From positions 124,001-188,000 of the forward strand of contig CAVWOU010000001.1 in the NCBI GenBank assembly GCA_963756745.1: a DNA stretch of 64,000 nucleotides. The letters are read 5' to 3'. The notes under the pieces were generated by a model. It was given only the letters and a program-made list of their open reading frames with translations. It made no database searches and was not told where the DNA came from. This DNA comes from DASPWW01 sp963756745. Lineage in GTDB: Bacteria > Actinomycetota > Thermoleophilia > Solirubrobacterales > 70-9. The position numbers and the translations under genes are program-made. The first letter of the stretch is position 1; every line of letters starts with the position of its first letter. Of this stretch, positions 43,734 to 51,877 are shown piece after piece.

Positions 43734-44413
43734 TCGACCCCGCCGAGCTGCGGCATCAGCCGCACCTGGCGCGCGAAGTTCTCGGCCTGGATCAGCCGGA
43801 GGGCCTCGGGCCTCGTGAGCGCGAGCGTCGCGCGCCAGTCGCCGGCCGGCGCCAGCCCCGGCTCGGAGCCGCGACTCGCCCCCTCGCGAAGCGAGAGCAG
43901 CTCGACGCCCTCGGCGGCGATCCGTGTGCGGCCCTTGGCGCCCGGCCCGGGCTCGGTCGTCACCACGACGTCGACCCGCATCCCGTCGGGCGAGTCGCCC
44001 GTGGCCGCCAGCGCCTCGGCGCCGGTGACGGCGATCTCCACCGGGCTTCGATCGCCTGCGAGGGTCGGGCGCCGCCGCCGCTGCTCCGCTCGCGGCTCCC
44101 GAAGCTGCGAGGCGACGAGGTAGGACCCGGCTGGGACCGGCGTCGCTGCCGCGCGACCGGCGGCCTCCTCCGGCGATCCGAGCGCGTCCGGCGGAACGAA
44201 GCGAACCGGGACACGGCGCACCTCCAGTCGCCCGATATCGCGGGGGCCGATCGGCTCGCCCGCGGTGAGCTCGGCGCCCGTGACTACGACGGGCCGGAGA
44301 TCGCCGAACTGGCCGGCGACGCTCGACCCGTAGCCGTCCGCGATCGAAGCCGCCACGGCCGCACACGCTGCCGCGACCACTCCGAACGCGATCGCCCTCG
44401 CCCGACGACTCAT
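43730..44413 (-). CDS. cpaB: CpaB/SAF-domain pilus assembly protein
   Basis: A 227-residue protein with an N-terminal membrane helix (RARAIAFGVVAAACAAVAAS) and a SAF domain (RPVVVTGAELTAGEPIGPRD, RFVPPDALGSPEEAAGR) followed by an RcpC/CpaB-type domain (RVDVVVTTEPGPG). CpaB acts at the periplasmic face in Flp/Tad pilus biogenesis. It is separated from tadABC here by six genes and instead follows a two-component pair, with 4-nt overlap to the kinase stop. Confidence 0.7.
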   Translation of the reverse strand: MSRRARAIAFGVVAAACAAVAASIADGYGSSVAGQFGDLRPVVVTGAELTAGEPIGPRDIGRLEVRRVPVRFVPPDALGSPEEAAGRAAATPVPAGSYLVASQLREPRAEQRRRRPTLAGDRSPVEIAVTGAEALAATGDSPDGMRVDVVVTTEPGPGAKGRTRIAAEGVELLSLREGASRGSEPGLAPAGDWRATLALTRPEALRLIQAENFARQVRLMPQLGGVD

Positions 44414-45132
44414 CCCGCCGCGGGCAGCTCCGCGACGGCCGGACGCGCCGCGAGCGGCAGCTCGAGCGCGGCGACCGTCCTTCGCCGACCGTGACTGACC
44501 ATGAACCGCCCTCCGTGCTGCGCGGCGACGCGCGCCACGACCTCGAGCCCGTGGCCGCGCCTGCCCCGAGCGCGCCGTGACGATGCGCGCACACCGGTCC
44601 CGCCGTCAACCACCTCGATCCGCACCGAGGCCACCGACACACTCCCCGCGACTCGTATCGGCGGCCCGCCGTGTTCGATCGCGTTCACGATCAGGTTGTC
44701 GAGCGCCTGCGCAAGCCGGCGAGTATCGGCGAGCACCATCGCCGATCCCGCGCGCCAGCGCAACTCGATGGGCGACCCGGAGCGCCCGGCCGCGACCCGC
44801 CAGCGGCCGAGCGCACCCTCCACCCATGTTCGGCACACGACGGGTCGCATGCGGAGCGGCGGCTCGCCGCCGTTGAGCTCGTGGTCGAGGTCGTCGAGCG
44901 CCGCGAGGGCGAGCTCGAGCTTGCCGGGACCGTGGCCGTTCGCGGACGCGCCGTCACCCATCGCGTCGTCCGCGCCGACTGCCAGCGCCTGGAGCGGGCG
45001 CCGCAGCTCGTGAAGGGCCCGGTTCAGCGCGCCGCGCCGACGGCCGTCCCGCACCCGCTCCCGGACGAGGAATGCCGCGACCGTCAACGCAAGCGGCCAC
45101 CCGGCAATAAGGGCGTGGTCGAGCTCGCTCAC
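44410..45132 (-). CDS. Two-component sensor histidine kinase, minimal
   Basis: About 240 residues from GTG 45132, which overlaps the response-regulator stop (GTGA). One N-terminal helix (IAGWPLALTVAAFLV) is followed by an H-box (LNRALHELRRPLQAL) and an ATP-binding domain with N-box ALDNLIVNAIEHGG, and G-box GHGLEVVARVAAQHGGRF. There is no extracytoplasmic sensor domain, so the signal must be internal, membrane-based or from a partner. Confidence 0.82.
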   Translation of the reverse strand: MSELDHALIAGWPLALTVAAFLVRERVRDGRRRGALNRALHELRRPLQALAVGADDAMGDGASANGHGPGKLELALAALDDLDHELNGGEPPLRMRPVVCRTWVEGALGRWRVAAGRSGSPIELRWRAGSAMVLADTRRLAQALDNLIVNAIEHGGPPIRVAGSVSVASVRIEVVDGGTGVRASSRRARGRRGHGLEVVARVAAQHGGRFMVSHGRRRTVAALELPLAARPAVAELPAAG

Positions 45133-45842
45133 GGCTCGACGAGCCGGTAACCGACGCCCCAGCAGTTGACGATGAATCGACCCGCGTCGGGGTCGAGCTT
45201 TCGCCGCAGGCGGCTCGCGTGCGAGTCGAGCGTCCGGGTCCGGCCCAGAGAGCGGAACCCCCATACGTCGCGAAGTAGCTCCTCCTTGGAGAACACGCGG
45301 GTCGGCTCGGCCGCGAGCGCCCGCAGCAGCGCGAACTCCTTGTTGGCGAGCTCGACCCGCCGCCCGCCGACCCTGACCTCGCGCGTCGAGGGGTCGAGGA
45401 ACAGCTCGCCGATCCTGCGCGGGCCCTCGCGCCGCTGGGCGCGGCGGCGCAGCACCGCGCGAAGGCGGGCGACGAGCTCCTCATAGTGAAACGGCTTCAC
45501 GACGTAGTCGTCGGCCCCCTCGGCGAACCCGCGCACCCGGTCGGCCGGCGAGCCGCGGCCGCTCACGACGACCACCGGGAGGCTCGGGTCGAAGCGGCCG
45601 TTGGACCCGTCGGTGGCGCGGATCTCGCGCAGCACGTCGAGGCCCGACGCGTCCGGCAGGATCAGGTCGAGCAGCAGCAGGTCGGGCTGTTTGTAATGGC
45701 ACAGCCGCAGCGCGTCCGACGCGCTCGGAGCCGCGAGGGCGCGGTAGCGGTCCGCCGTCAGGTGGTCGCAGAGCAGCTCGAGGGTGGCCTCGTCGTCCTC
45801 GCACACGACCACCGTCGCGAGCTCGTCGACCTCGGGAAGCAT
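45129..45842 (-). CDS. Two-component response regulator, OmpR/PhoB family
   Basis: A 237-residue protein from ATG 45842. The receiver domain has the acidic pair in VVVCEDDEATL, the phosphoacceptor Asp in LLLLDLILPDASG and the conserved Lys in DYVVKPFHYEEL. The C-terminal winged helix is PhoB-like (ELANKEFALLRALAAEPTRV, RTLDSHASRLRRKLDPD). It is co-transcribed with the kinase and cpaB, and so may control surface pili. Confidence 0.9.
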   Translation of the reverse strand: MLPEVDELATVVVCEDDEATLELLCDHLTADRYRALAAPSASDALRLCHYKQPDLLLLDLILPDASGLDVLREIRATDGSNGRFDPSLPVVVVSGRGSPADRVRGFAEGADDYVVKPFHYEELVARLRAVLRRRAQRREGPRRIGELFLDPSTREVRVGGRRVELANKEFALLRALAAEPTRVFSKEELLRDVWGFRSLGRTRTLDSHASRLRRKLDPDAGRFIVNCWGVGYRLVEP

Positions 45843-45987
45843 GCCTCGGTAAGGGCGCCGCGAAGGAAGTTCTCCCCCGCTGCCGCTGGGCATCCGTCGG
45901 TTTCCGGGGATATCTTGAGCCGGTGTCGAGGGACGACGTAGGGGTAGTGCGGGAGGTGCACTGCAAAGAAACGAAAGGAAAGAGCAG

Positions 45988-46305
45988 ATGGAAGCAACGA
46001 CGAGCGTTGTCAGCAAGGGCCTGCTGGTCCGGATCGAGGCCAAGGAGGGTCGGGAGGACGAGGTCCGCTCGTTTCTCCAAAGCGGCCAGGCGCTGGTCGA
46101 GGAGGAGCCGGAGACGACCGCATGGTTCGCGATCCAACTCGGTTCATCGAGCTTCGGCATCTTCGACGTCTTCCCGGATGAGGCTGGGCGCGAGGCGCAC
46201 CTCTCGGGACAGGTGGCGCAAGCGCTGGCCGATAACACGGGTGAGCTCTTCGACGAGCCGAGTATCGAGCGGGTCGACGTGATCGCGACCAAGCTCCCCA
46301 GCTAG
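45988..46305 (+). CDS. ABM-domain (antibiotic biosynthesis monooxygenase-like) protein
   Basis: A 105-residue dimeric alpha-beta barrel protein: GLLVRIEAKEGREDEVRSFL, then TTAWFAIQLGSSSFGIFDVF and AFxxEAGREAHLSG-like helix (DEAGREAHLSGQVAQAL). Members include quinol monooxygenases and stress proteins. GAAAGGAAAG lies just before the ATG. It is convergent with the DUF192 gene, whose stop abuts its own. Confidence 0.82.
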   Translation: MEATTSVVSKGLLVRIEAKEGREDEVRSFLQSGQALVEEEPETTAWFAIQLGSSSFGIFDVFPDEAGREAHLSGQVAQALADNTGELFDEPSIERVDVIATKLPS

Positions 46306-46632
46306 CTAGACGGGGAGCTCGAGCACGGACGACGCGCGGCGTTCGGTCACCACGCGCCGTGGCCCGACCGCCGCACGACGTGAGATCACCGCGCCGTCGC
46401 GGTCGAGGAACACGACGTCGATCGGGAACCTCATCCCGAACGTGTGGATGCTGCGGCAGCGCGGGATCAGCAGGCCCGGGCCGGCCCGGTCGCGGTCGAT
46501 CAGCGCGAGGCCGAGCAGGCGGGCGATTGGCCGATCGGCGATCGGCACTCCCCGGCCGGCGACCACCGTCGAGCACAGTCCACGAAGCCGCCGCGGCGGA
46601 TCGGGAGGCGCGACTGCATCGTCGGAACCCAC
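46306..46632 (-). CDS. DUF192 protein
   Basis: A 108-residue protein with the DUF192 pattern: LGLALIDRDRAGPGLLIPRC, then the conserved SIHTFGMRFPIDVVFLDRDG. The cytoplasmic form here has no signal peptide. Function of the family is unknown; some members are linked to secretion or metal binding. The start is GTG 46632, which is not well supported by a ribosome site. Confidence 0.8.
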   Translation of the reverse strand: MGSDDAVAPPDPPRRLRGLCSTVVAGRGVPIADRPIARLLGLALIDRDRAGPGLLIPRCRSIHTFGMRFPIDVVFLDRDGAVISRRAAVGPRRVVTERRASSVLELPV

Positions 46633-46790
46633 GCCTTCGGTAAGCCGCGGCGAGCGCGCCGCGCCCCTGCAAGCCGGCGTTCAGCGCACCGAAGGGAACA
46701 GCGCGCCACAGGCGCATACATAGAATCGGCGAACCGTGATGGGTTCCCGCGCGAAGCCGCGGGAGGGATGGAAACCACCTCACCTCGGAC

Positions 46791-47264
46791 GTGGAGCGAA
46801 GGAACACAACCCGCAGAGGCAATTACGAGTCGGGCTCGGATTACGTCCTCGAGTACGGCGAGCTTCGATTCTCGTTCAACGAACGCGACTTCGCCGAGCG
46901 GGTGGAGCAGGCCGCCGTGAAGCTCGACTTCGTCGAGCCGGGCCTCGAGCCGGACGAGCTGCTCGACCTCGTCGAGCTCGCCGTCAGCGGGGAGATTCCA
47001 GAGTCGGCCTCGCCCCTGGGCGAGCACGTGAACGAGAACTGGGCGCGGCTGGTCGGCCCGTCGAACCACAGCCTCGTTCACTGGATCCGCAGGCTCGTGT
47101 TCCGTGGCGCATGGCTCGACCAGCGCGTCAAGGAGGGCGAGCTCGACGTCGTCTTCGACGAGGAGACCCACGCCTTCGGCTACGTGCAGCTCGAGCGCGA
47201 CGCCGAGCCGATCGAGCTCTCTCGCGAGCCCTCGTGGGCGGGCGTCGCCTACCACCCCTCGTAA
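46791..47264 (+). CDS. Hypothetical protein
   Basis: A 157-residue acidic soluble protein that I do not recognise. Coding is supported by GC3 bias and by a hairpin terminator just after the stop. Segments are YVLEYGELRFSFNERDFAER, then EPDELLDLVELAVSGEIP and SNHSLVHWIRRLVFRGAWLD, mostly helical. GTG 46791 is the only plausible start and has no clear ribosome site; the first eight codons are atypical (AGG, ACA, AGA), so the real start may differ. Confidence 0.6.
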   Translation: MERRNTTRRGNYESGSDYVLEYGELRFSFNERDFAERVEQAAVKLDFVEPGLEPDELLDLVELAVSGEIPESASPLGEHVNENWARLVGPSNHSLVHWIRRLVFRGAWLDQRVKEGELDVVFDEETHAFGYVQLERDAEPIELSREPSWAGVAYHPS

Positions 47265-47274
47265 CTAGGCCAAC

Positions 47275-47300
47275 CGCCCGATGTGCTTGCACATCGGGCG
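47275..47300. terminator. Bidirectional terminator hairpin
   Basis: CGCCCGATGTGC-TT-GCACATCGGGCG, a perfect 12-bp stem, between the convergent stops of the hypothetical gene (47264) and the rho-like gene (47302). The wider arms AACTAG and CTAGTT extend the symmetry. It can serve both strands. Confidence 0.8.
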
Positions 47301-47301
47301 T

Positions 47302-48615
47302 CTAGTTGAGCAGCTCGGCGTTGGTCCGCGTCGCCTCGAGGCGCTCGCGAATCGCCGCGACCGCGTCCGCCGGCTCCATGCCGGCGAGCTCGGCGCGCAG
47401 CCTGCGAACGGCTTCGAGCTCGTCGGGCTCGCGCAGGTCCTCCTCGCCCGATGCGCGTAGCTCAGCCGGGCGAATCGCCGGGTAGACCCCGGCCGCCGCG
47501 AGCTCCGGGTCGAGCCGGATCAGCGCGTTCTCCGTCGTCTCGACCGCCGCCAGCGCTGCGCCCTCGTCCGCGACCCCCTCGAGCGCTGTCGCGATCACAG
47601 TCAGCGAGCCCGCGTCCTCCTCGGCAAGCTCGCGCCCGGCGCCGAACAGCTGCTTGACGTCCCCGGCGTCGCGCTGCGCGACGGCGAGCCGGGACAGCGA
47701 GTCGACGATCAGCACCACGTCCTCGCCGGCCTCGGCGCGGCGCTTCGATCGCTCGAGCGCGAGGGTGGCGACCCGCACCTGCTCGCGGGAGCTCATCTCC
47801 GCTGTCGCGACGGCGAGCTCGTCGTCGGGCAGCAGCTCGGCCCACGCCGTCGCTTCCTCCGGTCGCTCGTCGACCAGGAGGACGACCAGCGCCGGCCGCT
47901 CCTCGGTGCGCTGGATCGCCCCGGCGAGGCCGCGGAGCAGCGTCGTTCGTCCCGAGCGCGGCGCCGCCCGCACGAGCACGCGCTGTCCGAGAGCCAGCGG
48001 CACGAGCAGATCGACCGCGCGGGTGAGAATGTCGGCCGAATCGGGGTCGAGCGGGAGGCGACGGCGCGGGGGCACCGCCGTGAGGTCCTCGAGCCGGGGC
48101 CGCTCGGCTCCCTCCTCCGGCTCGGCGCCGTTGACGAGGTCGACGTGCACCAGGGCCGGGTAGCGCTCGCCGCGCTCGGGGGGCCGCGCGGGGCCGCTCA
48201 CCAGGTCGCCGATCCGCAGCTCGCAACGGCGGATCTGCGACGCCGAGATGTACACGTCCCCGGGCGTCGCCTCGAGGCCCCGCAGGCGGAGGAAGCCGTA
48301 TCCCCGGAAGGTGCGATCGAGCACCCCCGACACCTGCTCGGTCTCGGGCTCGCGCCGGCGTTCTTCCTGCTCGGACTCGACGTCATCGGCCGGCTCCGCT
48401 TCGTCCGCTGGCTCTTCATCGGCCGGGGGAGCCTCCTCGGCAGGGGGCTCCTCCTCGGGGGCCTCCTCTTCCGTCTCGGGCAGCTCGCCGGCGCGCGCGG
48501 CGATCTCATCGATCAGCTCGTCGCGGCGCAGCATCCGATACCCGGGCACCCCGAGCCGAGCCGCCTCGGCGTGCAGCTCAGACAGGTGCTTGTCCGCGAG
48601 GTCGCCGGTGGCCAT
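47302..48615 (-). CDS. Transcription termination factor Rho-like protein with altered P-loop
   Basis: A 437-residue Rho homologue. Order: Rho_N SAP-like domain (LSELHAEAARLGVPGYRMLR), an acidic Glu/Pro linker (about 48-95), the RNA-binding cold-shock fold (SGVLDRTFRGYGFLR, YISASQIRRCELRIGD) and the ATPase core (LVDERPEEATAW, VVLIVDSLSRLAVAQRD, GSLTVIATAL). The Walker A region reads AAPRSGRTTLL where Rho has APPKAGKT: both lysines are arginines. The segment after Walker B is shortened, and the AEKRVFPAID-type region is changed. It may be a non-canonical paralogue with altered or lost ATPase activity. Confidence 0.85.
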   Translation of the reverse strand: MATGDLADKHLSELHAEAARLGVPGYRMLRRDELIDEIAARAGELPETEEEAPEEEPPAEEAPPADEEPADEAEPADDVESEQEERRREPETEQVSGVLDRTFRGYGFLRLRGLEATPGDVYISASQIRRCELRIGDLVSGPARPPERGERYPALVHVDLVNGAEPEEGAERPRLEDLTAVPPRRRLPLDPDSADILTRAVDLLVPLALGQRVLVRAAPRSGRTTLLRGLAGAIQRTEERPALVVLLVDERPEEATAWAELLPDDELAVATAEMSSREQVRVATLALERSKRRAEAGEDVVLIVDSLSRLAVAQRDAGDVKQLFGAGRELAEEDAGSLTVIATALEGVADEGAALAAVETTENALIRLDPELAAAGVYPAIRPAELRASGEEDLREPDELEAVRRLRAELAGMEPADAVAAIRERLEATRTNAELLN

Positions 48616-48648
48616 CGCGAGGCGCGCAGCATATCCGCGCCCTCGCGG

Positions 48649-48747
48649 TCATCGAACCAACCGGAAGAACGAACGAACCTCGTCGACGAACAGTCCCGGT
48701 TGCTCGAAGGCGGCGAAGTGGCCGGCGAGCACGGCTGTCCGGGTTAC
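48649..48747 (-). pseudogene. Remnant of an alpha/beta hydrolase C-terminus
   Basis: Directly after the aldolase stop, in the same frame, about 32 codons read AVLAGHFAAFEQPGLFVDEV, then RSFFRLVR and a stop at 48649. This is the characteristic C-terminal end of epoxide-hydrolase-type alpha/beta hydrolases, with the catalytic-His motif GHFAAFEQP. The rest of the gene is missing, so it is a fragment left by deletion. The gap has no other content. Confidence 0.65.
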
Positions 48748-49446
48748 CTAGGAGCCGGTCGCCTGCAGCCGCTTCTCAGTCAGCTCGCGCAGCCATTGCC
48801 CGAACTCGGGGCGCGACTCCCAGTCCTTGCGGAACCGCTCGGCGCCCGCGTCGGTGAGCGGGTGGTTGAGCATCTGGCGCAGCACCTTGGCCGGCAGGGT
48901 CGCGATCTCGCATCCGAGCTTGGCGGCAATCACCGTGTGCTCGGGATGGCGGATCGACGCGGCGATCACCTGCGAGGTCACGCCGCCCGCACGGAATGCC
49001 TCGACGATCTCGCCGACGACGGCGGTCGAGTCGACCGAGATGTCGTCGAGCCGGCCCATGAAGCAAGACACGTAGGTCGCGCCAGCGCCGGCGGCGAGCA
49101 GCGCCTGGTTGGCAGAGAAGACGAGGGTCATGTTCACTGGGATCCCGTCGCTCGTCAGCACGTGCGCCGCCTCGAGGCCCTCCTTGCAGAACGGAACCTT
49201 GACGACGACGTGCTCGTGGAGCTCGCGGAGCGCGCGGCCCTCGTCGATCATCCCCTGCGGATCCTGGGAGACGACCTCGGCCGAGACGGGCCCACCGACC
49301 AGGTCGCAGATCCGGCGCACGATGTCGCCCGGGTCGCCATCCTCCTTGGCGAGCAGCGACGGGTTCGTGGTCGCGCCGGCGAGCACGCCCCAGGCCGCGA
49401 TCTCCTCGACCTCGGCGACGCTCCCGGTGTCGATGAACAGCCTCAC
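48748..49446 (-). CDS. fsa: Transaldolase/fructose-6-phosphate aldolase family protein
   Basis: About 232 residues from GTG 49446. LFIDTGSVAEVEEIAAWGVL, GATTNPSLLAKE, VVVKVPFCKEGLEA (Schiff-base lysine), VNMTLVFSANQALLAAGAGA, YVSCFMGRLDD and HPLTDAGAERFRKDW match the short TalC/FSA class. It either moves dihydroxyacetone units (transaldolase) or makes fructose 6-phosphate. It is 13 nt downstream of a GNAT gene and follows glpD, so C3 metabolism fits. Confidence 0.9.
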   Translation of the reverse strand: MRLFIDTGSVAEVEEIAAWGVLAGATTNPSLLAKEDGDPGDIVRRICDLVGGPVSAEVVSQDPQGMIDEGRALRELHEHVVVKVPFCKEGLEAAHVLTSDGIPVNMTLVFSANQALLAAGAGATYVSCFMGRLDDISVDSTAVVGEIVEAFRAGGVTSQVIAASIRHPEHTVIAAKLGCEIATLPAKVLRQMLNHPLTDAGAERFRKDWESRPEFGQWLRELTEKRLQATGS

Positions 49447-49459
49447 TGGCTGGACTAGC

Positions 49460-50032
49460 TTACGCCCTTCCGCCGACGTTGAGGGGCTTGTGGTAGATGA
49501 CGAAATCGCACGGGGTCGCCAGCAGCGGTGCGAGATGCGGGTAGGACCCTTCGATGCCGCCGGTCCGCACCGGCCGGTAGCCGATGCGCGTGTACCACGC
49601 GTGCAGGAACTCCTTGGTGGGATGCGACCACTCGCGAGGGACGAGCAGCTCGAGTTGCATGATCGCCAGCCCGCGCTCTCGCGACAGCTCTTCGGCGAAG
49701 CGGACCAGCTCACGGCCGACGCCCTCGCCGCGACGAGCCGGGTCGGCGACGAGCATTCCGAACTCGCCGACGTCGTCATCGAGCTGCTGGATCCGGACGC
49801 TGCCCATGATCTGCCCGTCGACCCGCGCCAGCGCGATCTCATCCGCGGCGATCATCTCGGCCACTTCGGGGGTCGTCGTACGGGCGGCGCCCTCGACCCA
49901 GAGCCCCGACTCGGCGGTGGCGTAGACGCGGTTGATCAGGTCTGTGATCTCGCCGACGACGCGTTCGTCCTCCGCCATGGTCGCCGGCGCAACCTCGACC
50001 TCCAGCTTCGACGGAGCTTCAGGGGACGGCAT
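49460..50032 (-). CDS. GNAT-family N-acetyltransferase
   Basis: A 190-residue GNAT fold: INRVYATAESGLW, IMGSVRIQQLDDDVGEFGML, then VADPARRGEGVGRELVRFAE with the acetyl-CoA loop RRGEGVG. The end contains WYTRIGYRPVRTGG. Substrate unknown. The start overlaps the glpD stop by 14 nt, so it is in an operon between glpD and the aldolase. Confidence 0.85.
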   Translation of the reverse strand: MPSPEAPSKLEVEVAPATMAEDERVVGEITDLINRVYATAESGLWVEGAARTTTPEVAEMIAADEIALARVDGQIMGSVRIQQLDDDVGEFGMLVADPARRGEGVGRELVRFAEELSRERGLAIMQLELLVPREWSHPTKEFLHAWYTRIGYRPVRTGGIEGSYPHLAPLLATPCDFVIYHKPLNVGGRA

Positions 50033-51713
50033 CGGGATCCGCCGGATCGATCGCCTCGGCTCGGGCCGCCTCGACCCACGCCTCGGACTCGCGCTTCGCG
50101 CGTCTGCCCCGCCAGCCGAGCTCGTGGCCCATCGCCTCGGCGACCGCCCTCACGGAATCGGCGCCGCGAAGCTCGGGCGCCGCGAGGATGCCGAGCCGGG
50201 TGCGCCGCAGCAGTACGTCCTCGACCGAGCGCGCTTGCTCGCGGCGGGCCGCTATCACCGCTTCCGCGAGCAGGTCGGGGCGCCCGGGAGCGATTGGTCG
50301 CGCGAGCTCACGTCGCTCCGCGGCGAGCTCAAGCACGGCGCGCGCGGCGTGCCCGTAGCGAAACGCGAGCTGCTCGAGCGCGCCGTCCGGAAGCCCGTCC
50401 TCCTCGAGACCCTCGGGAACTGCCAGGTCCTCGGCCCGCGCCGGCATCCCGAGCGGGATCTCCGCCGTGCGGCACGGGGCGACGCGCTCCTCGCGCTCGA
50501 CCATGCGGTCGACGACCTGCATCGCCATCCGCCGCCAGGTCGTCAGCTTGCCGCCGGTGATCGTGAGCATCCCCGACGAGGTCTCATACAGTTCCGCTTT
50601 GCGCGAGATGTCGACCGACTTGCGCGGATCGCCGGTCGCGATCAGCGGGCGAACGCCGGCATACGCGCCGGTGAGGTCGGCCGGCGTGAGATCGAGCGCG
50701 AAGAAGGAGTTGATCGCGCCGAGGAGGTACTCGATGTCGTCCTGGCCCGGGCGCGGGCGGTCGATGTCGCCGTCATAGTCGTTGTCGGTCGTCCCGATCA
50801 GCGCGCGCCCGTACCACGGGAGCGCGAAAATCGTCCGCTCCTCGCCCGCGGGGACGATGCACGCCGCCTCCTCGAGCGGCAGCCGGTCGAAGGTCACGGT
50901 CACGTGCGTCCCGCGGCTGGGGCTGATCCTGGGGACGTCCTCCTCGGCCTCGATCTCCTCGGGGCGGATCCGGTCGGCCCACACCCCGGTGGCGTTGACG
51001 ACGTTGTCCGCCGCGACCTCGAAGCGCTCCCCGGACTCGGCCTCGACGAACGCGACCCCGGCCGCCCTGCCGTCGTCCTCGAGGACCTCGGTGACCTCGG
51101 CGCCGTTCAAGCACACGGCGCCGAACCGCTCCGCCTCGCCGAGGATCGTCAGCACGAGCCGGACGTCGTCGGTCTGGCAGTCGTAGAACAGGTACGCGGA
51201 GCTCGGCTCGAGGTCAGCGAGCGCCGGGATCAGCTCCGCTACCTCCTCGCCGGGTATCTGGCGGTGGCGATCGGGCGCCCAGTAGTCGTCGGCCTCGCGG
51301 TGCGCGGCGCGCGCGCGGCGGCCGCGCCCGACGCGCGTAGTCGCCATCACGTCATACATGTTCAGGCCCACGCTGTAGCGGCGGTTGCGGCGATCCTCGC
51401 CCAGCGTCGGGATCAGGAACGGGGTCGGGTAGACGAGGTGCGGCGCGAGCTGGACGAGGAGCTGGCGCTCGAGCAGCGCCTCGCGGACCAGGCCGAGGTC
51501 GAAGTTCTGCAGGTAGCGCAGCCCGCCGTGGACCATCTTCGAGGAGCGACTGGAGGTTCCGACGGCGTAGTCGTCGCGCTCGAGCAGCGCGACCGAGTAT
51601 CCGCGTGAGGCCGCGTCGAGCGCGACCCCGGCGCCGGTGATCCCGCCGCCGATCACGACGACGTCGAAGCGCTCGCCGCGGATCGCCTCGAGTGCGTCCC
51701 TGCGACTGATCAC
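50019..51713 (-). CDS. glpD: Glycerol-3-phosphate dehydrogenase (FAD)
   Basis: A 564-residue flavoenzyme: FDVVVIGGGITGAGVALDAA (FAD motif), SSRSSKMVHGGLRYLQNFDL, VVNATGVWADRI, and GAYAGVRPLIATGDPRKSVD with the C-terminal domain (GGKLTTWRRMAMQVVDRMVE). It oxidises sn-glycerol 3-phosphate to dihydroxyacetone phosphate at the membrane and passes electrons to quinone. First gene of a probable glpD-GNAT-fsa operon. Confidence 0.95.
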   Translation of the reverse strand: MISRRDALEAIRGERFDVVVIGGGITGAGVALDAASRGYSVALLERDDYAVGTSSRSSKMVHGGLRYLQNFDLGLVREALLERQLLVQLAPHLVYPTPFLIPTLGEDRRNRRYSVGLNMYDVMATTRVGRGRRARAAHREADDYWAPDRHRQIPGEEVAELIPALADLEPSSAYLFYDCQTDDVRLVLTILGEAERFGAVCLNGAEVTEVLEDDGRAAGVAFVEAESGERFEVAADNVVNATGVWADRIRPEEIEAEEDVPRISPSRGTHVTVTFDRLPLEEAACIVPAGEERTIFALPWYGRALIGTTDNDYDGDIDRPRPGQDDIEYLLGAINSFFALDLTPADLTGAYAGVRPLIATGDPRKSVDISRKAELYETSSGMLTITGGKLTTWRRMAMQVVDRMVEREERVAPCRTAEIPLGMPARAEDLAVPEGLEEDGLPDGALEQLAFRYGHAARAVLELAAERRELARPIAPGRPDLLAEAVIAARREQARSVEDVLLRRTRLGILAAPELRGADSVRAVAEAMGHELGWRGRRAKRESEAWVEAARAEAIDPADPDAVP

Positions 51714-51778
51714 AAGATGACTGATGCCATGGCCGCGTGCGCCTGGGGGCGCGCACGGCCGAGCAGATCGAGGACGCA

Positions 51779-51812
51779 GGGCGCGAGGTGTGCTTTCAGC
51801 ACACGAGCGCCC
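51779..51812. terminator. Two-part hairpin between nitroreductase and glpD
   Basis: GTGTGC-TTTCA-GCACAC is enclosed by outer arms GGGCGC and GCGCCC across a small internal loop. It lies 66 nt beyond the nitroreductase stop, upstream of glpD on the same strand, so it probably ends the nitroreductase transcript or forms the glpD leader. Confidence 0.5.
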
Positions 51813-51877
51813 GAGGACGAAGAGGTGCGATGGCCGTGCGCGTCATCCAGGTGTGCGCGGATCGTGGGATCAGTCAT

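Noticed and set aside
46736..47305. A 189-codon frame overlapping the hypothetical gene at 46791-47264
   Set aside because: Arg-rich shadow frame without GC3 bias; the 157-codon frame shows the coding signal and ends just before the terminator.
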